Positions 10,001-22,500 of a stretch of DNA of 64,000 nucleotides are shown here, piece after piece. The stretch spans positions 20,994 to 84,993 of IMG/VR virus record IMGVR_UViG_3300027736_000035; one strand, written 5' to 3'. Under the pieces are notes generated by a model. The model searched no databases. It had not been told where the DNA came from and worked only from the letters and a program-made list of their open reading frames with translations. Position 1 is the first letter of the stretch; each line of letters opens with the position of its first letter. The translations under genes and the position numbers were made by a program. Origin of the DNA: a virus.

Positions 10001-10527
10001 ATCAGAATTGGATTAGAGACACCACAGGTACTGTACCCAAACCAAATGTTCCTACTATCGATGAACTCAACACTGCATACCAAGGATTGCAAAACTACAA
10101 AATGATCAGCGACAATATTATTTTAAATCCTGTGACTTTCAAGCCATTATTTGGCATGAAAGCAGCGTCTGAATTACGTGCCACTATCAAAGTGATACGT
10201 GCAGCCAACTCCACAGCCAGTGTCAGCGAAATCAAAAGTTCTGTGGTGGCAGAAACAAACAACTATTTTAGCATTGACAAATGGAATTTTGGAGATACTT
10301 TTTACTTCTCTGAATTGGCAGCATATTTGCATCGCGTGCTAGGAACTATCATCAGTTCAGTGGTGTTGGTGCCATTGAACTCACAAAAATACTTTGGTGA
10401 CTTGTATGAAGTAAGATCAGCACCAAATGAATTATTTGTTAATGCAGCTACTATAGATAATATTGAAGTGATTGATGCACTCACCAGTACCAATCTACGT
10501 ACAGCTCCAGGCAGTGGAGTAATTTAA
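7060..10527 (+). CDS. 6: Baseplate wedge protein gp6-like
   Basis: An 1,155-residue protein. The N-terminus (YPETFNDYIESSEFIALLDV, then AFRTDLNTRENYMDTA and RRDSVVQLANLVSYT) is the strongly conserved opening of gp6-type baseplate wedge proteins in T4-like phages; the central part (about 190-450) has the baseplate-J-like beta structure with the typical PAQYYTQNRMVNGEDY segment. gp6 dimers form the inner ring that clamps gp7 and gp53. The protein is about twice as long as T4 gp6 (660), with the extra length in the middle and C-terminal half, a feature shared with aquatic T4-like phages as I remember them. The stop overlaps the next start (TAATG). Confidence 0.88.
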   Translation: MATTTRQTAIFGVEDWKQIYQTYREADFQSYDFETLRKSFVDYLRLYYPETFNDYIESSEFIALLDVMAFMGQALAFRTDLNTRENYMDTAERRDSVVQLANLVSYTAKRNTESQGLLKVFSVVTTENVTDYNGVNLSNVTVDWADPTNPAWQEQFTAIINASLVDSQRIGRPGNRQTILGVRTDEYGINLVPGYLPVIPYNATVDGISMPFEAMSSTSMGENYLYEPSPRVNQTFNILFRNDQLGFNSNNTGYFFMFKQGVLQNQDFNLPERIANRTVNINIEGVNQEDRWLFQLDTVGTVNREWQFTENVYSAAAEQIGTSLRPIFSVTSRANDQITLVFGDGVFSEIPVGTFRCYVRASNGLQYIINPEEMQAVSLPISYISRTGNLETITFTCGITQPVSNSQTRESIAEIKQRAPAQYYTQNRMVNGEDYNLFPYTQYNSILKSKALNRASIGTSRYLDLVDNTGKYSSTNTFGSDGGLWEQNILPTILFTWNTRNEIADVITNQVQPQLLAPIVKQFYYANFPRQSVNTGATAASTWQQSTTLANQTTGFFRNSTVTSAWPSGTPIPVGNVVGITNPFYFVTPGALIKFVSPTGYYFDRNNRLVQGSPSRSDEKLEIWASPLQVIGDGYSGGLGNLPSGAGPVSLNNFVPTGAIVDTIIPLFVTDLPLDLEAAISEQIVLYRNFGLGYDNDGSVTGTPYAWYLITSTNLDQNSAWSQTVPGIAGNKDGVNSDASWLIQFVTVNQSYTITFRGLQYNFGSVLQTRFFFYEGQQIYDSRTGTVIKDYINMLAVNTQPDSTDHLPGDVPVTIIGQPVESDGYVDDFQVLVSYRDADSDGIPDNPDFFTEIVAPTVNANQKFVFLQQTVDFDNLQRYLLVEQGRVNSDYATIDDIELVKSEWSPGQVFYAYDQAAFYELSVSVTGVRTLVSVSGWIARVGRQSLYYQYRHNSPLTNRIDPGTTNIIDLYVVPQSYYTAYQNWIRDTTGTVPKPNVPTIDELNTAYQGLQNYKMISDNIILNPVTFKPLFGMKAASELRATIKVIRAANSTASVSEIKSSVVAETNNYFSIDKWNFGDTFYFSELAAYLHRVLGTIISSVVLVPLNSQKYFGDLYEVRSAPNELFVNAATIDNIEVIDALTSTNLRTAPGSGVI

Positions 10528-13500
10528 TGGCAACCGCACGATCAGTAGATTTTCTCCCACAAATATTTCAAACTGAGACCAACAAACAGTTTTTGGCTGC
10601 CACACTGGATCAACTCACACAGGAACCCAAATTTAAAAAAACACAAGGATTTATTGGACGTACTGTGGGTCCGGGTGTCAACCCCAACGACAAGTATGTG
10701 GTAGAATCAACCGCAGTCAGAAGAGATTACCAACTGGAGCCCGGTGTGATCAGCCTGGTGCCTGACACCAACACCATTAAAAATGCCATCACTTATCCGG
10801 GAATCAATGATGCTGTGTCATTCAGTGGTGGAGATGGTGGTCGTCCAGATCGACTGTATCAAAGCGAATACTACAGCTGGGACCCGTTTGTAGATTTTGA
10901 TTCATTTGTAAATTTCAGTCAATATTTTTGGTTACCAGCAGGCCCAGACGCAGTTGATGTGGCAGCATCTACCATTCCCACCAGCGACAATTTTTTTGTC
11001 ACCCGAGAAAATGGAATTTATACATTCTCAGGAGTAGCAGGCACGGATCCTGTAATTGATCTAGTACGCGGCGGAAACTATACTTTTCAAATAGCGCAGA
11101 ACAACAAAGAAACTGCAAATTATCGTGTGACTAATTCAGGGATTTCTGCTTATCTATTAGATGGATTACGAAATCCAACTCTCACACTGGCACGTGGCAA
11201 CACTTATGTGTTTAATCTGGTTCTCAACGGCGACTTTCCTTTCTGGATCAAAACTGCACCAGTCACCGGACTTGAAGATGTGTACAGCACTGGCGTCACA
11301 AGAAACGGTGCTCGTACTGGCCTGGTTACATTTACTGTGCCCCAAGACGCCCCGGATATTTTATATTACGCCAGCCAAACTCAGCTCAATATGCAAGGCA
11401 CATTGAATATTGTCAATGGTACCCAAGGAACTGGTCCAGGATTTTGGATACAAGCATTTCCGGGAGTAAGTGGAAAAGATCCAAGCCAACCAAATATCAG
11501 TTCGAGAGATGTACTGGGCGTATCTAACAATGGTACTGATCTTGGCACAGTGACATTTAATGTTCCTCAAAAAACTGCACAAAGTTTTTATTATTCATTA
11601 ACACCATTTGGTGTAAATTCCAGCGGCGCATTGATTACTCCGGTTGATATAATATGCGATCTTTCATTCAATCAAGTTAACAATCAACTGGTGGACGTGT
11701 TCCTGGCCACATATGGCGGCATAGATGGTACAAAAAATCTCAATGGTCGAACTCTGGTATTCACACAATCGTTAACTGATGCTGAAGCAAGTCTGTGGCA
11801 AATCAAATATGTGACCATAGATCTACTGACCTACATCAGTCTATCCAAGCTGGCTGATATTCCGGTACTGAATAAATTCAAAGCAAGATACGGAATCAAC
11901 TACAGCAACACCGAATGGTACAAAAAAGCCAACGGAATATTCGAAAGAATTCCTTTGTTGACCGCTGCACAGGATACATTGTATTACCAGGATGGTACAG
12001 ATCCAGAAATTTTTGGCCGCATAAGATTGATAGAACAAACTGCTGATACCACGCTGTATATTGATGCTATATTAGGTAAAAAATCTTATACCAGTGCCAA
12101 TGGTGTGGTATTCAGCAATGGACTCAAAGTAAAATTTGTTGGCGATGTGTTTCCAACATCGTATGCATCAGGAACACTTGATCTGACCATCACTGCTGCA
12201 CAATCAGGCAGTAACTATCTAACTACTGAATCTACTGCAAATTTATATGTTGGTGAAAAAATCATATTCATTGACAGCATTGGCGGAGTATCGCCGGGAA
12301 CATATTATGTTCAAAGTTTAGCAGCCAACGGAACTCAATTCAGTATTAGCCTACAAAAAGGCGGCGGCGCATATCCATTGCAAGTAGGATCAGCCAATGC
12401 TCGTGCCATCGCAGTCAGCGATTTAGAATACTATGTGAGCGGTGTAGGAACTGCCATTGAATTATTGCCAGTTGAAATTTTTTCTACTCCCGAATTGTAC
12501 GTGGTTGATGCCAACGACAGCACCATCTATGTAGAACCTGGCCAAACTGATTATCTCACCATCAATCGCGCCAGTCGAGACCGCAATGCTTGGAGTCGAA
12601 GCAATCGCTGGTTTCACTCTGATGTTATCAATGCCACAGCAAAGTACAATAACACCACGGCAGTTTTTGACAACAATTATCGAGCCAAGCGTCCAATCAT
12701 ACAATTCCGTCCCAACATCAGATTGTGGAACATGGGCACTGACGGTAAAAATCCAGTTGATATCATTGATTTTTCACAGACTGATGCTTTTAGTAATGTG
12801 GAAGGATCTACAGGATATTCAGTTGACGGATACACATTGATTGATGGTAGCCGTGTGATATTTGCTGCCGATCAAGATCAAAATGTCAAAGATAAAATTT
12901 ATGTAGTGTCATTCATTGTTCCTGACACAGTAGCACCACTGATTGCACAACCTATAATTTCGTTGACACCGGCGCAAGATGGTGAAGTATTGGTTGATCA
13001 ATGTACAGTGTGTTTGTATGGCACAACATCGCCGGGAGTAACATTTTGGTTTGATGGTACCACTTGGACTGAAGCACAGCAAAAAACTGCTGTGCAGCAG
13101 GCTCCGTTGTTCAATATCTACGACACCAATGGATACAGCTTTGGTGATCAGTCAAAATATCAAAGTTCTACGTTTGTGGGTAGCAAGTTGTTCAGCTATG
13201 CAGTAGGCGACACCAGCATAATTGACCCAATATTGCAATTTCCGTTGCAGTACCTCAATATCAATAATGTAGGCGACATTGTGTTTGTCAACAACTTGTA
13301 CAAGGATACTTTTTTATACGTGGCAGATAATGCCAGTGTGACATTGGATATCAGTTCAGGATCAGTCAAAGAGTACACAACTCGTGCAAGCTATCGTCGA
13401 TTGATAGGCTGGCAAACTGCTGCTACACCAAGTCAATGTTACCAACAATTTAAATTTACCTATACCGGAACCACACTCAAATTAGATGTCAAAGTTGACG

Positions 13501-16500
13501 ATCCAGTCAACAATACTCCAGCAATCAAAATATATGTAGGATCGGTATTTCAAGCACCCAGCACATACAGTTATCTTACCACAGCAACTACCACAACAAT
13601 CACGTTGAATAAAACACATGTACCTGGTGATATCATTGAGGTATTGGCACTAAGCAGTCAGACCAGTAGCGCAGCATTTTATCAAGTGCCCATAAATTTG
13701 CAGAACAATCCATTGAATGGTAACAGTCCAGAGTTTACTCTTGGAACCATACGCACACACTATGAAAGTATTTGTGAAAATATTCTCACTGTTGTTGGGC
13801 CAGTTAACGGTTCCAACAACACTAGAGATCTTGGTAATTTAGTTCCGTATGGATTGACCATCTTACAACAAAGTTCGCCATTGACATTGGCAGGATATTT
13901 TTTAAGATCTCCTGACTATAATATTTTTGCATCATTGAGTTTTGCCGACAGAGAATACAACAAATACAAATATCAATTGTTAGATGCAGTAACAAATCAA
14001 ACCATTGGATTTGACACAATTAGTCAAGTGTTAGACACAGCTATTCAAAGTATTACTTTGGGCCGAGTTGAATCACAACCGTTCTACTGGTCAGACATGT
14101 TGCCATCCGGAGCAGTATATACAACTACCACATATACCATTGGCTATACCAGTACCAGCAGTTTTGATACTGTACAAGTTTACAATTATCGATCAGCCAA
14201 CTACTTGGGTATGAACGTGTATCTTGGAGAGGTATTATTGGTCAGAGATCGCGATTATGTTGTGGCCACAGACGGCCCTCGAATCACAGTGCTGATTGAT
14301 CTGGCCGTTGGCAGCACATTGGTGTTACAAGAATACAGCGCCACATACGGCAGCTTTGCCCCTAATACTCCTACCAAGTTGGGATTGTACCCAGCGTTTG
14401 TGCCTCAAGTGATTACTCAGCGAACCAGCAATGGCAACGTACAGGTCACACAAGGGCATGACGGATCAATTACTCCGTTGTTCAACGACATACGAGATCA
14501 AGTGCTGTTAGAATTTGAAACTAGAATTTATAACAATCTCAAACTAGATGGAAATCCAGTTCCGTTAACAATCGACGATGTGTTGCCTGGACAATTCCGC
14601 AGTACAGGATTCAGCTATTCAGAAATTACTGAAATATTAAATCAAGATTTTTTAAGATATGTAGGAGCAAACAAACTTGATTACCGAACACAAGATTTTC
14701 GTGCCACAAACGAATTCACCTGGAATTACAGTAGTACCAAGAACAAACTTGACAACAGTCAAAATCTATTGGGCGCCTGGCGCGGCATAAATCGATATTT
14801 TTATGACACCGAACAACCACAATACACTCCTTGGGAGATGTTGGGATTCAGTAAAAAACCATTATGGTGGGAAGATGCGTATGGCCCTGCTCCGTACACC
14901 GGCGATAACTTGGTGTTGTGGGATGATCTAGCAGCTGGCTATGTGGCTGATCCAGTGGCACCGTATTTTCGCCCCAAATATGCACGTCCGGCCAGCACTG
15001 GCTCGATCGCTGAACCCCAACGTGGCGGCATCTGGGGAGCAGGACCATACCCTTCGCTGTTCCCAATCATACCCACCGGAGACGAAGGACAATTACTCAG
15101 CCCGTTCAACAGTGTAATGGGCGTGTACAGCAATGCACAATTTCAGAAAAGTTGGGCACCCGGTGACGGAGGACCAGTAGAAGCTTCGTGGTGGAACAGC
15201 TCCAGTTATCCATTTGCAGTGATGCATGTGCTGGCAGTTACCAAACCAGCTAAATTTTTTGCATTGTTTGCTGACCGTGACCTGTATCGTTACAATGAAG
15301 AATTTGGTCAATACTTGTTGAATGATCGTTATCGTTTGGATGCCAATGGCATTGAAGTTTACGGGAATGGTGTCAGCAAAGCCAGTTACATTGATTGGAT
15401 AGTTGATTATAATCGTCAATCTGGCATTAACTCTACCGACGAACTCACTGCGGATCTGGCCAATCTTGACGTGAGATTGTGTTACAGAATGGCCAGTTTT
15501 TCTGACAAACAATACATCAAATTATATACTGAAAAATCCAGCCCCAATTCTACCAATACCACATTGATGATTCCTGACGAAAGTTACAATCTATTACTTT
15601 ACAAAAATCAACCATTTGATCGCACTGATTATTCTGCAGTGGTTGTACAAAATGTTCCAGGTGGATATGCAGTGTTTGGCTACAGTACATCTTTGCCTTA
15701 TTTCAAAGTGCTGGCCAGTAGATCCACCGGTCAGCTACGCACCATTTCATCTGGCGGTGCCACTGTACGGGTGCCTACTTTTTACACCAACACAGAGGTC
15801 CACGTACCATATGGATTTATATTTGCCAATGAAACCAGTGTGTGCGATTTTTTACTCAGCTACGGCGAATTGTCAAAACAACAAGGTATAACATTTACCA
15901 ATCGTGCCAATGGCTACGTATTGGATTGGAATCAAATGTGCCAGGAATTCTTGTACTGGAGCCAGCAAGGATGGGGGGAAAATGCTTTATTAAATTTGAA
16001 TCCATTGGCCGCTAAACTCACAGTCACCCGGGATCAAGCAGTGGTGGACAGCATAGTTGTACAAGCAGCAGATAATGTGTTGCTGGATCAAAACAATAGA
16101 GAATTGCCCACTCGCAATCTCAATATCACACGTATTGACAATACATTTACTTGTGAACCATTGACCACACAAACGCTGAGTTTCATTGATCTAAAATACA
16201 CCACCTACGAACACATGATTGTGTTGAATAACCAAAGTGTATTTGGAGATTTAATTTATCAACCTATCACCGGTGCTCGCCAAAATCGTTTGATCTTGAT
16301 AGCTTCTAACACAGCTGACTGGACTGGACAAATCAACACCCCAGGATTTATTCTCAATCTAAACAATGTAGAACAGTGGTCTGGCCTCAAAAGATACACC
16401 AAAGGTCAGATAGTAAAATACAAAAATGTGTATTGGAGCTCTCTAAATATTGTACAACCCAGCGAAAAATTCAATTTCAACGAATGGGTACAAAGCGATT

Positions 16501-19500
16501 ACACACAGATTGAATTGGGACTGTTGCCTAACTTGGCAAACAAAGCCAATCAGTTGTCCAACAGTTACAATATCAACTCTGCCAATCTTGAACAAGACAA
16601 TGACTTACTGAGCTACGGCCTGATCGGATTCCGTCCACGCCAATACATGGCTGCATTGAATCTTGACGACGTCAGCCAACTCAATGTGTACAGACAGTTC
16701 CTTGGATCCAAAGGCACAATCCTCAGTGCAGAATTATTCTCCAATGCCAACCTTGGCAAAGAAGCTGCTGATTACAGCATATATGAAAATTGGGCAGTGC
16801 TACGATCTGTCTATGGTGCCAATGCCAATCGCAGTTTTGTTGAATTAAGATTGGACCGTTCATATCTCAGCAGCAATCCTAGTCTAGTGCAAGTGGTGGT
16901 GCCGCAGCAAGTGAGTTCAGCAGATCAACAAATATTGCTCGGTGATGTGTGGAAACAAAGTTATAAATTAACTTCACCAGATTTTTTACCAACGACCACA
17001 ATCACACCCACTGACATAGCATTGCCCACGGCAGGATATGTAAATTTAAATGACGCTGATATCACGGTATTTGATATCAATGATTTGGCCAATATTGCTG
17101 CTAATCTTGATGCCATTGCAGTGGGAACATCAATCTGGATAGCAAAAATAAATGATTATGATTGGAATATATATCGTGCTCAATCAGTGCCCGGCGCTGT
17201 ACAACATGTATGCGACAATCTAGACGGAACCAGTCGGGTAATATTCAGTCAATCACATGGGTTGTCTGCTGGTGACACATTGATAATTAAATTCTTTGAT
17301 ACAGAAGTCAATGGAGTATATCAAGTATTGAGTGTGAGTAATTTAACCACAGTAAATATTGCATTTCAGTTTGTTCAGAAACGTACTGTGGCCAATGGAC
17401 TTGGACTGGGATTCACCTTGCAGACCATGCGTGTGGCACAAGCGTCAGACGTGATCAATTTGCCATATGCAAATGATGTTGTACCTGGCGCTAAAGTTTG
17501 GGTAGATAACAACGGTGATGATCTATGGGAAGTGATACAAAAACAACAAGTGTTTGTTGACTCATCACAAATTAGTCCGTTACTGCTGGATGCAGGTGAA
17601 CAATTTGGAGTTGCTGTCGCACAGGCCACAGCAAGATTGGCTTTGTTTGTCGGTAGCCCAAGATACGGGTTTGGCGGCAGCGCCCAAAAAGGTGCAGTGT
17701 ATGTTTATGTTAAAAACTCACAAGATCAATATGCTCCAGTGAGTCCGATCATCAACGCAGATGGCATACTCACACTGGATCGGACCGGAGTGCGCGGCTA
17801 CGGCAATGCTGTGGATTTTGGCAATCAAACTTGGGCAGTGGCAGGGGCCAGCCAGAGCCTAGGGCCCAGCAGCGAAACCAACAATGGGTACGCTTCAGTG
17901 ATCTATCGAGATCCAGCACTGGGTCAACCAGGTGTGAATCCGTTTATCAATTGGCAGTTGTTGACTCTACCAGGAACCACAACATCAACTACTCCGGGTG
18001 CAGGAGAGTTTGGATATTCTGTCACAATGAGTCTTGACGAACGTTGGATGTATATCAGTGCACCAGGCCTGAACACAGTGTATGCATACGGTCGTGTGGA
18101 CTGGCAAGATCAGTTTGTAACCATACTTGGCACCGGAACAACCACTCAATACACCATTGCTGGCACAATACAAATAAACAACAGCAGTCAACTGAAAGTG
18201 TTAATAGATGGACAACTGCAAACCACTGGTTATTCAATAGATGCAGCATTTGACAAAGTCACGTTCACCACAGCACCTGATTTGGGTGCCCTGATAAAAT
18301 TTCAACGCATCAATACTCAACAACTGGATGCACAAACTTATTATGATGTGTCACAAACATCTACCAGTGGCAGCGGAACAGGTGCCAAGTTTACCATAAC
18401 TCGTGTTCGCGGGGAAGTGGGACAGCCTGGCGCTAGTTTTGGTGGAGTAGGTGCTACTTCTGCCGGAACAGGTTACGCAGTAGGCAATACCATAACCATT
18501 GCCGGCGCCAGTTTTGGTGGCACAAACAATATTGTACTAACAATAACATCCATTGGCACAGGCGGCACACTTGGTGGTTTTAATATTGCATATACTCCTC
18601 CTACTTTGGCCACAGTATTTTCATTGAATGAATATTTCTTTACAGCCATCAATATCTATAGTTTTAGTATTGCAGTTGACGGTGTTCTTTATAGACCCAA
18701 TATTGACTATACGTTTGATACTGTCACACAAGATTTAACATTCACTGGCACTGGCCCAGCATCGGGTACTATAATTATTGCACGAGCACAAAGTTACTTT
18801 ACCTATGTGAATTCTATCACTGCTAGTGGACTTGGCGCAAGTGATAGATTTGGACATTCAATTGCGTGTACCACAGATGGCCGACAAGTTGTAATTGGAA
18901 CACCGTACAGCACACAAAATAGCAATGCCGAAGCAGGCTCTGTATACGTGATTGATCGCAATGTGCAACGATTTATCTACGGCAGCGACGGTTCAACTGT
19001 GACATTTACCTTGCTGGGAACTCCGGCAGCGCCAGTCAGTGTCATTGTGAACAATGTATTCTTGACCAATCAAACTGACAGCGTGATTGGTGCGCCAAAT
19101 ACTTTTTACTGGAACGGTGCCAACACGGTCACAGTCAATGCTGATTTGCAATACGGTGATGTGGTTGAAATTGAAACCAACCAATTTGCTCAGATACAAA
19201 AAATCACTCAGAACACAGTGGCTAATTTTTCAAACTTTGGACAAAGTGTAGACATCTGCAGTTACAATTGCAGTTTGTATGTGGGTGTACCTCAAAGCAG
19301 TGTGCAAATTTACAAAGGCGGTGTGGTTGAACGCGATGTAAATCAAAGCCGTATATATGGTACTATCACATCAACTGTGGTCAATGCAGCATTGACCGCT
19401 GGCAATACCGTGCGTGTGAACAACATGGATGTTGTGGTGCCTGCTGCATGGAATAGCCTAAGTGCATACTATAAAAATGATGTAGTTTACAATTTGTCAG

Positions 19501-22500
19501 GCAGCACTTACACTATCTATGTTGCATTACAAGATGTCCCGGCAGCCACAGCATTGACCAATGTTAGTTATTGGTCTCCAGTTACAACAACCACAGTAGC
19601 GGCCAGCGTCTATGTACGTGCATTGGCTGCACAGATAAACAGCACAGTGCCCAATGTGATTGCCACTGTTGATGTCAGTGGATATTTAACTGTGTCAGTT
19701 AAAAATAATAATTCAGCTCCGGCCTTTAACAAATTACAAGTGGCGCCAGGATCAATTGGTACAGCATTTGCCACACTGGCATTCACTACATTTGCATTTA
19801 CACAAACCATAGTCAGTCCTTATCCTGTAAAATATTCTGCTTTTGGTTCAAGTGTAAACATTGCAGATTCGGCCACTACCCTGGTAGTGGGTGCGCCAAA
19901 CGGCACCTTGTATCTGATAACTGTGTTTGATGATGGCAACACAGACTTTGATGCTGACAGTACTACATTTATTACCACGGTAATCAATAGTGGTGCAGTG
20001 TACACATATGACTATTTGCCAAGTGCAAGTATGAGTATATCAAATCCAGGCAAGTTCTTGTTTGGCCAACAGATCAACAACAGTGAAGTAAATGCATTAG
20101 ATACATTTGGATCAACTGTCAGCTATGTTGATGGGATTTTGGTTGCTGGTGCTCCAAACAATGATGTAGGCGATAGTACGGCAAATTATGGGCGAATTTT
20201 CTTGTTTGAAAATCCCACCCGCACTCCCGCCTGGACAGTGATACGACAACAGCAACCAGTGGTAGATGTCAGTTTACTCAATGGAGTATTCACCTACGAT
20301 CGTATTACCAGTGCTACCACACAGTTCTTTGACTTTTTTGATCCTCTTCAAGGCAAAATATTAGGTGCTGCACGGCAAAATATTGATTACATCAGCGGCA
20401 TAGATCCTGCCAACTACAACATTGGCCCCAGCGGTATCAATGGTGCCACCTGGTGGTCAGGGCATGTGGGTGAAGTATGGTGGAATACCAGCACAGTGCG
20501 TTTTATTGATCCCAATCAAGATGACATAACCTACGCCAGTCGACGATGGGGGCAAAATTTTCCTGGAAGTTCAATAGATGTATATCAATGGATTTTGAGC
20601 ACAGTGCCTCCAGCCAGTTATACTGGTCCGGGTGTGCCGTACAGCACTTCAAGTTACAGCATCAATACTAGACTCAACCGAGACGGTATATTTGCTACTG
20701 AATACTATTTCTGGGTGCGTGGAATCACAACCACTGCTGTGCAAGAAGGAAAAACACTCAGCGTGGCCACTGTGGCACAGTACATAGAAAATCCACGTGC
20801 CAGTGGGATAACTTACATGGCACCAATCAATGCCAGCACTGTTGCTCTTTACAATGCTGCTGAATACATAGTGGCATCGGACACAGTGATCAATATATCA
20901 TTTGACAGAGAAGCCACAGAAAGCAACGTACATACTGAATATGAACTGATTGCCGAAGGAAAACCAGACGCATTTTTGAGCACGAATCTCTATCGCAAAT
21001 TGCAAGACAGTTTCTGCGGAGTTGATACATTTGGTAACAATGTGCCAGACGCTAATCTCAGTCCAGCAGAACGTTATGGTGTGCAATTTAGACCACGGCA
21101 AAGCATGTTTGTGGATAGATTTGATGCTCTTAAAAATTATCTCACAAGAGTAAATGCTGTACTGGCAAGATTTACAATTTCTGAAAGTCGCAGTTTCAAT
21201 CTTCTCAACAGTGCAGAACCTGAACCAAGTGCAGCCACAGGTCTGTGGAATTTGCGTGTGGCAAATTTAGAGATATTGGGGTTCCAAAATATCTATACAG
21301 TACCATTGGGATATCGCTACTTGGTGGTGACTGACAGTAATAATCGTGGCCTGTGGACCATCTATACTGTGATAGCCAGCGATCAAGTGGCAGGCGAACG
21401 TCTACTACGATTGTCATTTGTTCAAGGATATAACACTGCTGATTATTGGAGTTATATTGATTGGTATCTCCCAGGATACAATTCCAGCACCAAGGTACTG
21501 GCAGAAGTTGCCAACCAAGCCGCGCTAAGAACTTTAGGGTTGTCAGTGGGCAGCAGTGTTCGAGTTACTGCAAATTCTCAAGGTAAATGGGAAATATACC
21601 TATTAACTAACACAGGGTGGGAACGTGTGGGATTACAAGATGGCACAATTGCATTCTCTGCAGAGTTGTGGGATTACCAATTGGGTAGATTTGGTTTTGA
21701 TATCGAAGTGTTTGATGCTCAATACTATGACCAAGAACCTGTAAAAGAAACACGAAAAATTATTCAAGCCATCAATGAAGAATTATTAATCAATGATCTG
21801 CTAATAGAACGTAATCTTGCTTTGACGTTGATGTTTAACTATGTGTTGAGCGAATTTGCTGCACCCGAATGGTTGGTTAAAACCAGTCTAATTGATGTGG
21901 ATCATAGAATACGTGATCTAGTACCATATCAAAACTATCGCCGTGACAATCAAGAATTTGTAATTGATTATATCAAAGAAGTCAAACCTTATCATGTGCA
22001 ACTACGTGAATTTAATCTACGTTATAACGGAGCAGATCAGTATCCGGGAAGTCTGACCGACTTTGATGTTCCAGCATATTATAATACTTCATTGACTGTG
22101 CCACAATACACCAGTCCTATATTGTTGCCGTATGAGCATGGCTCGTCAGACGTTGCTAATTTTTCAAGCGATTTATCATCCAACAGCACGGTATGGTCTG
22201 CATTCTCGTACAATCAATGGTATAACAATTATTTGTTAACATTGACTGCTGTAAATATTGTTAACAACGGCACAGGTTATACAGAACCGCCATTGGTGAT
22301 CGTTGGCAATGTGTGGACCGCCAACACAGCGGTGTCTATAAATCAACAACTGTTTTATGTTGATGGTAACATGAACAATTTGTATACTGTGGTAGCAAAT
22401 GGAACTACAGGTATAATACCTCCAACATTTACAACCGGCGGAACTCAGACTGATGGTACTGCTATGTTGGTGTATGCCGGTCCCGCCGCTACCGCAACAG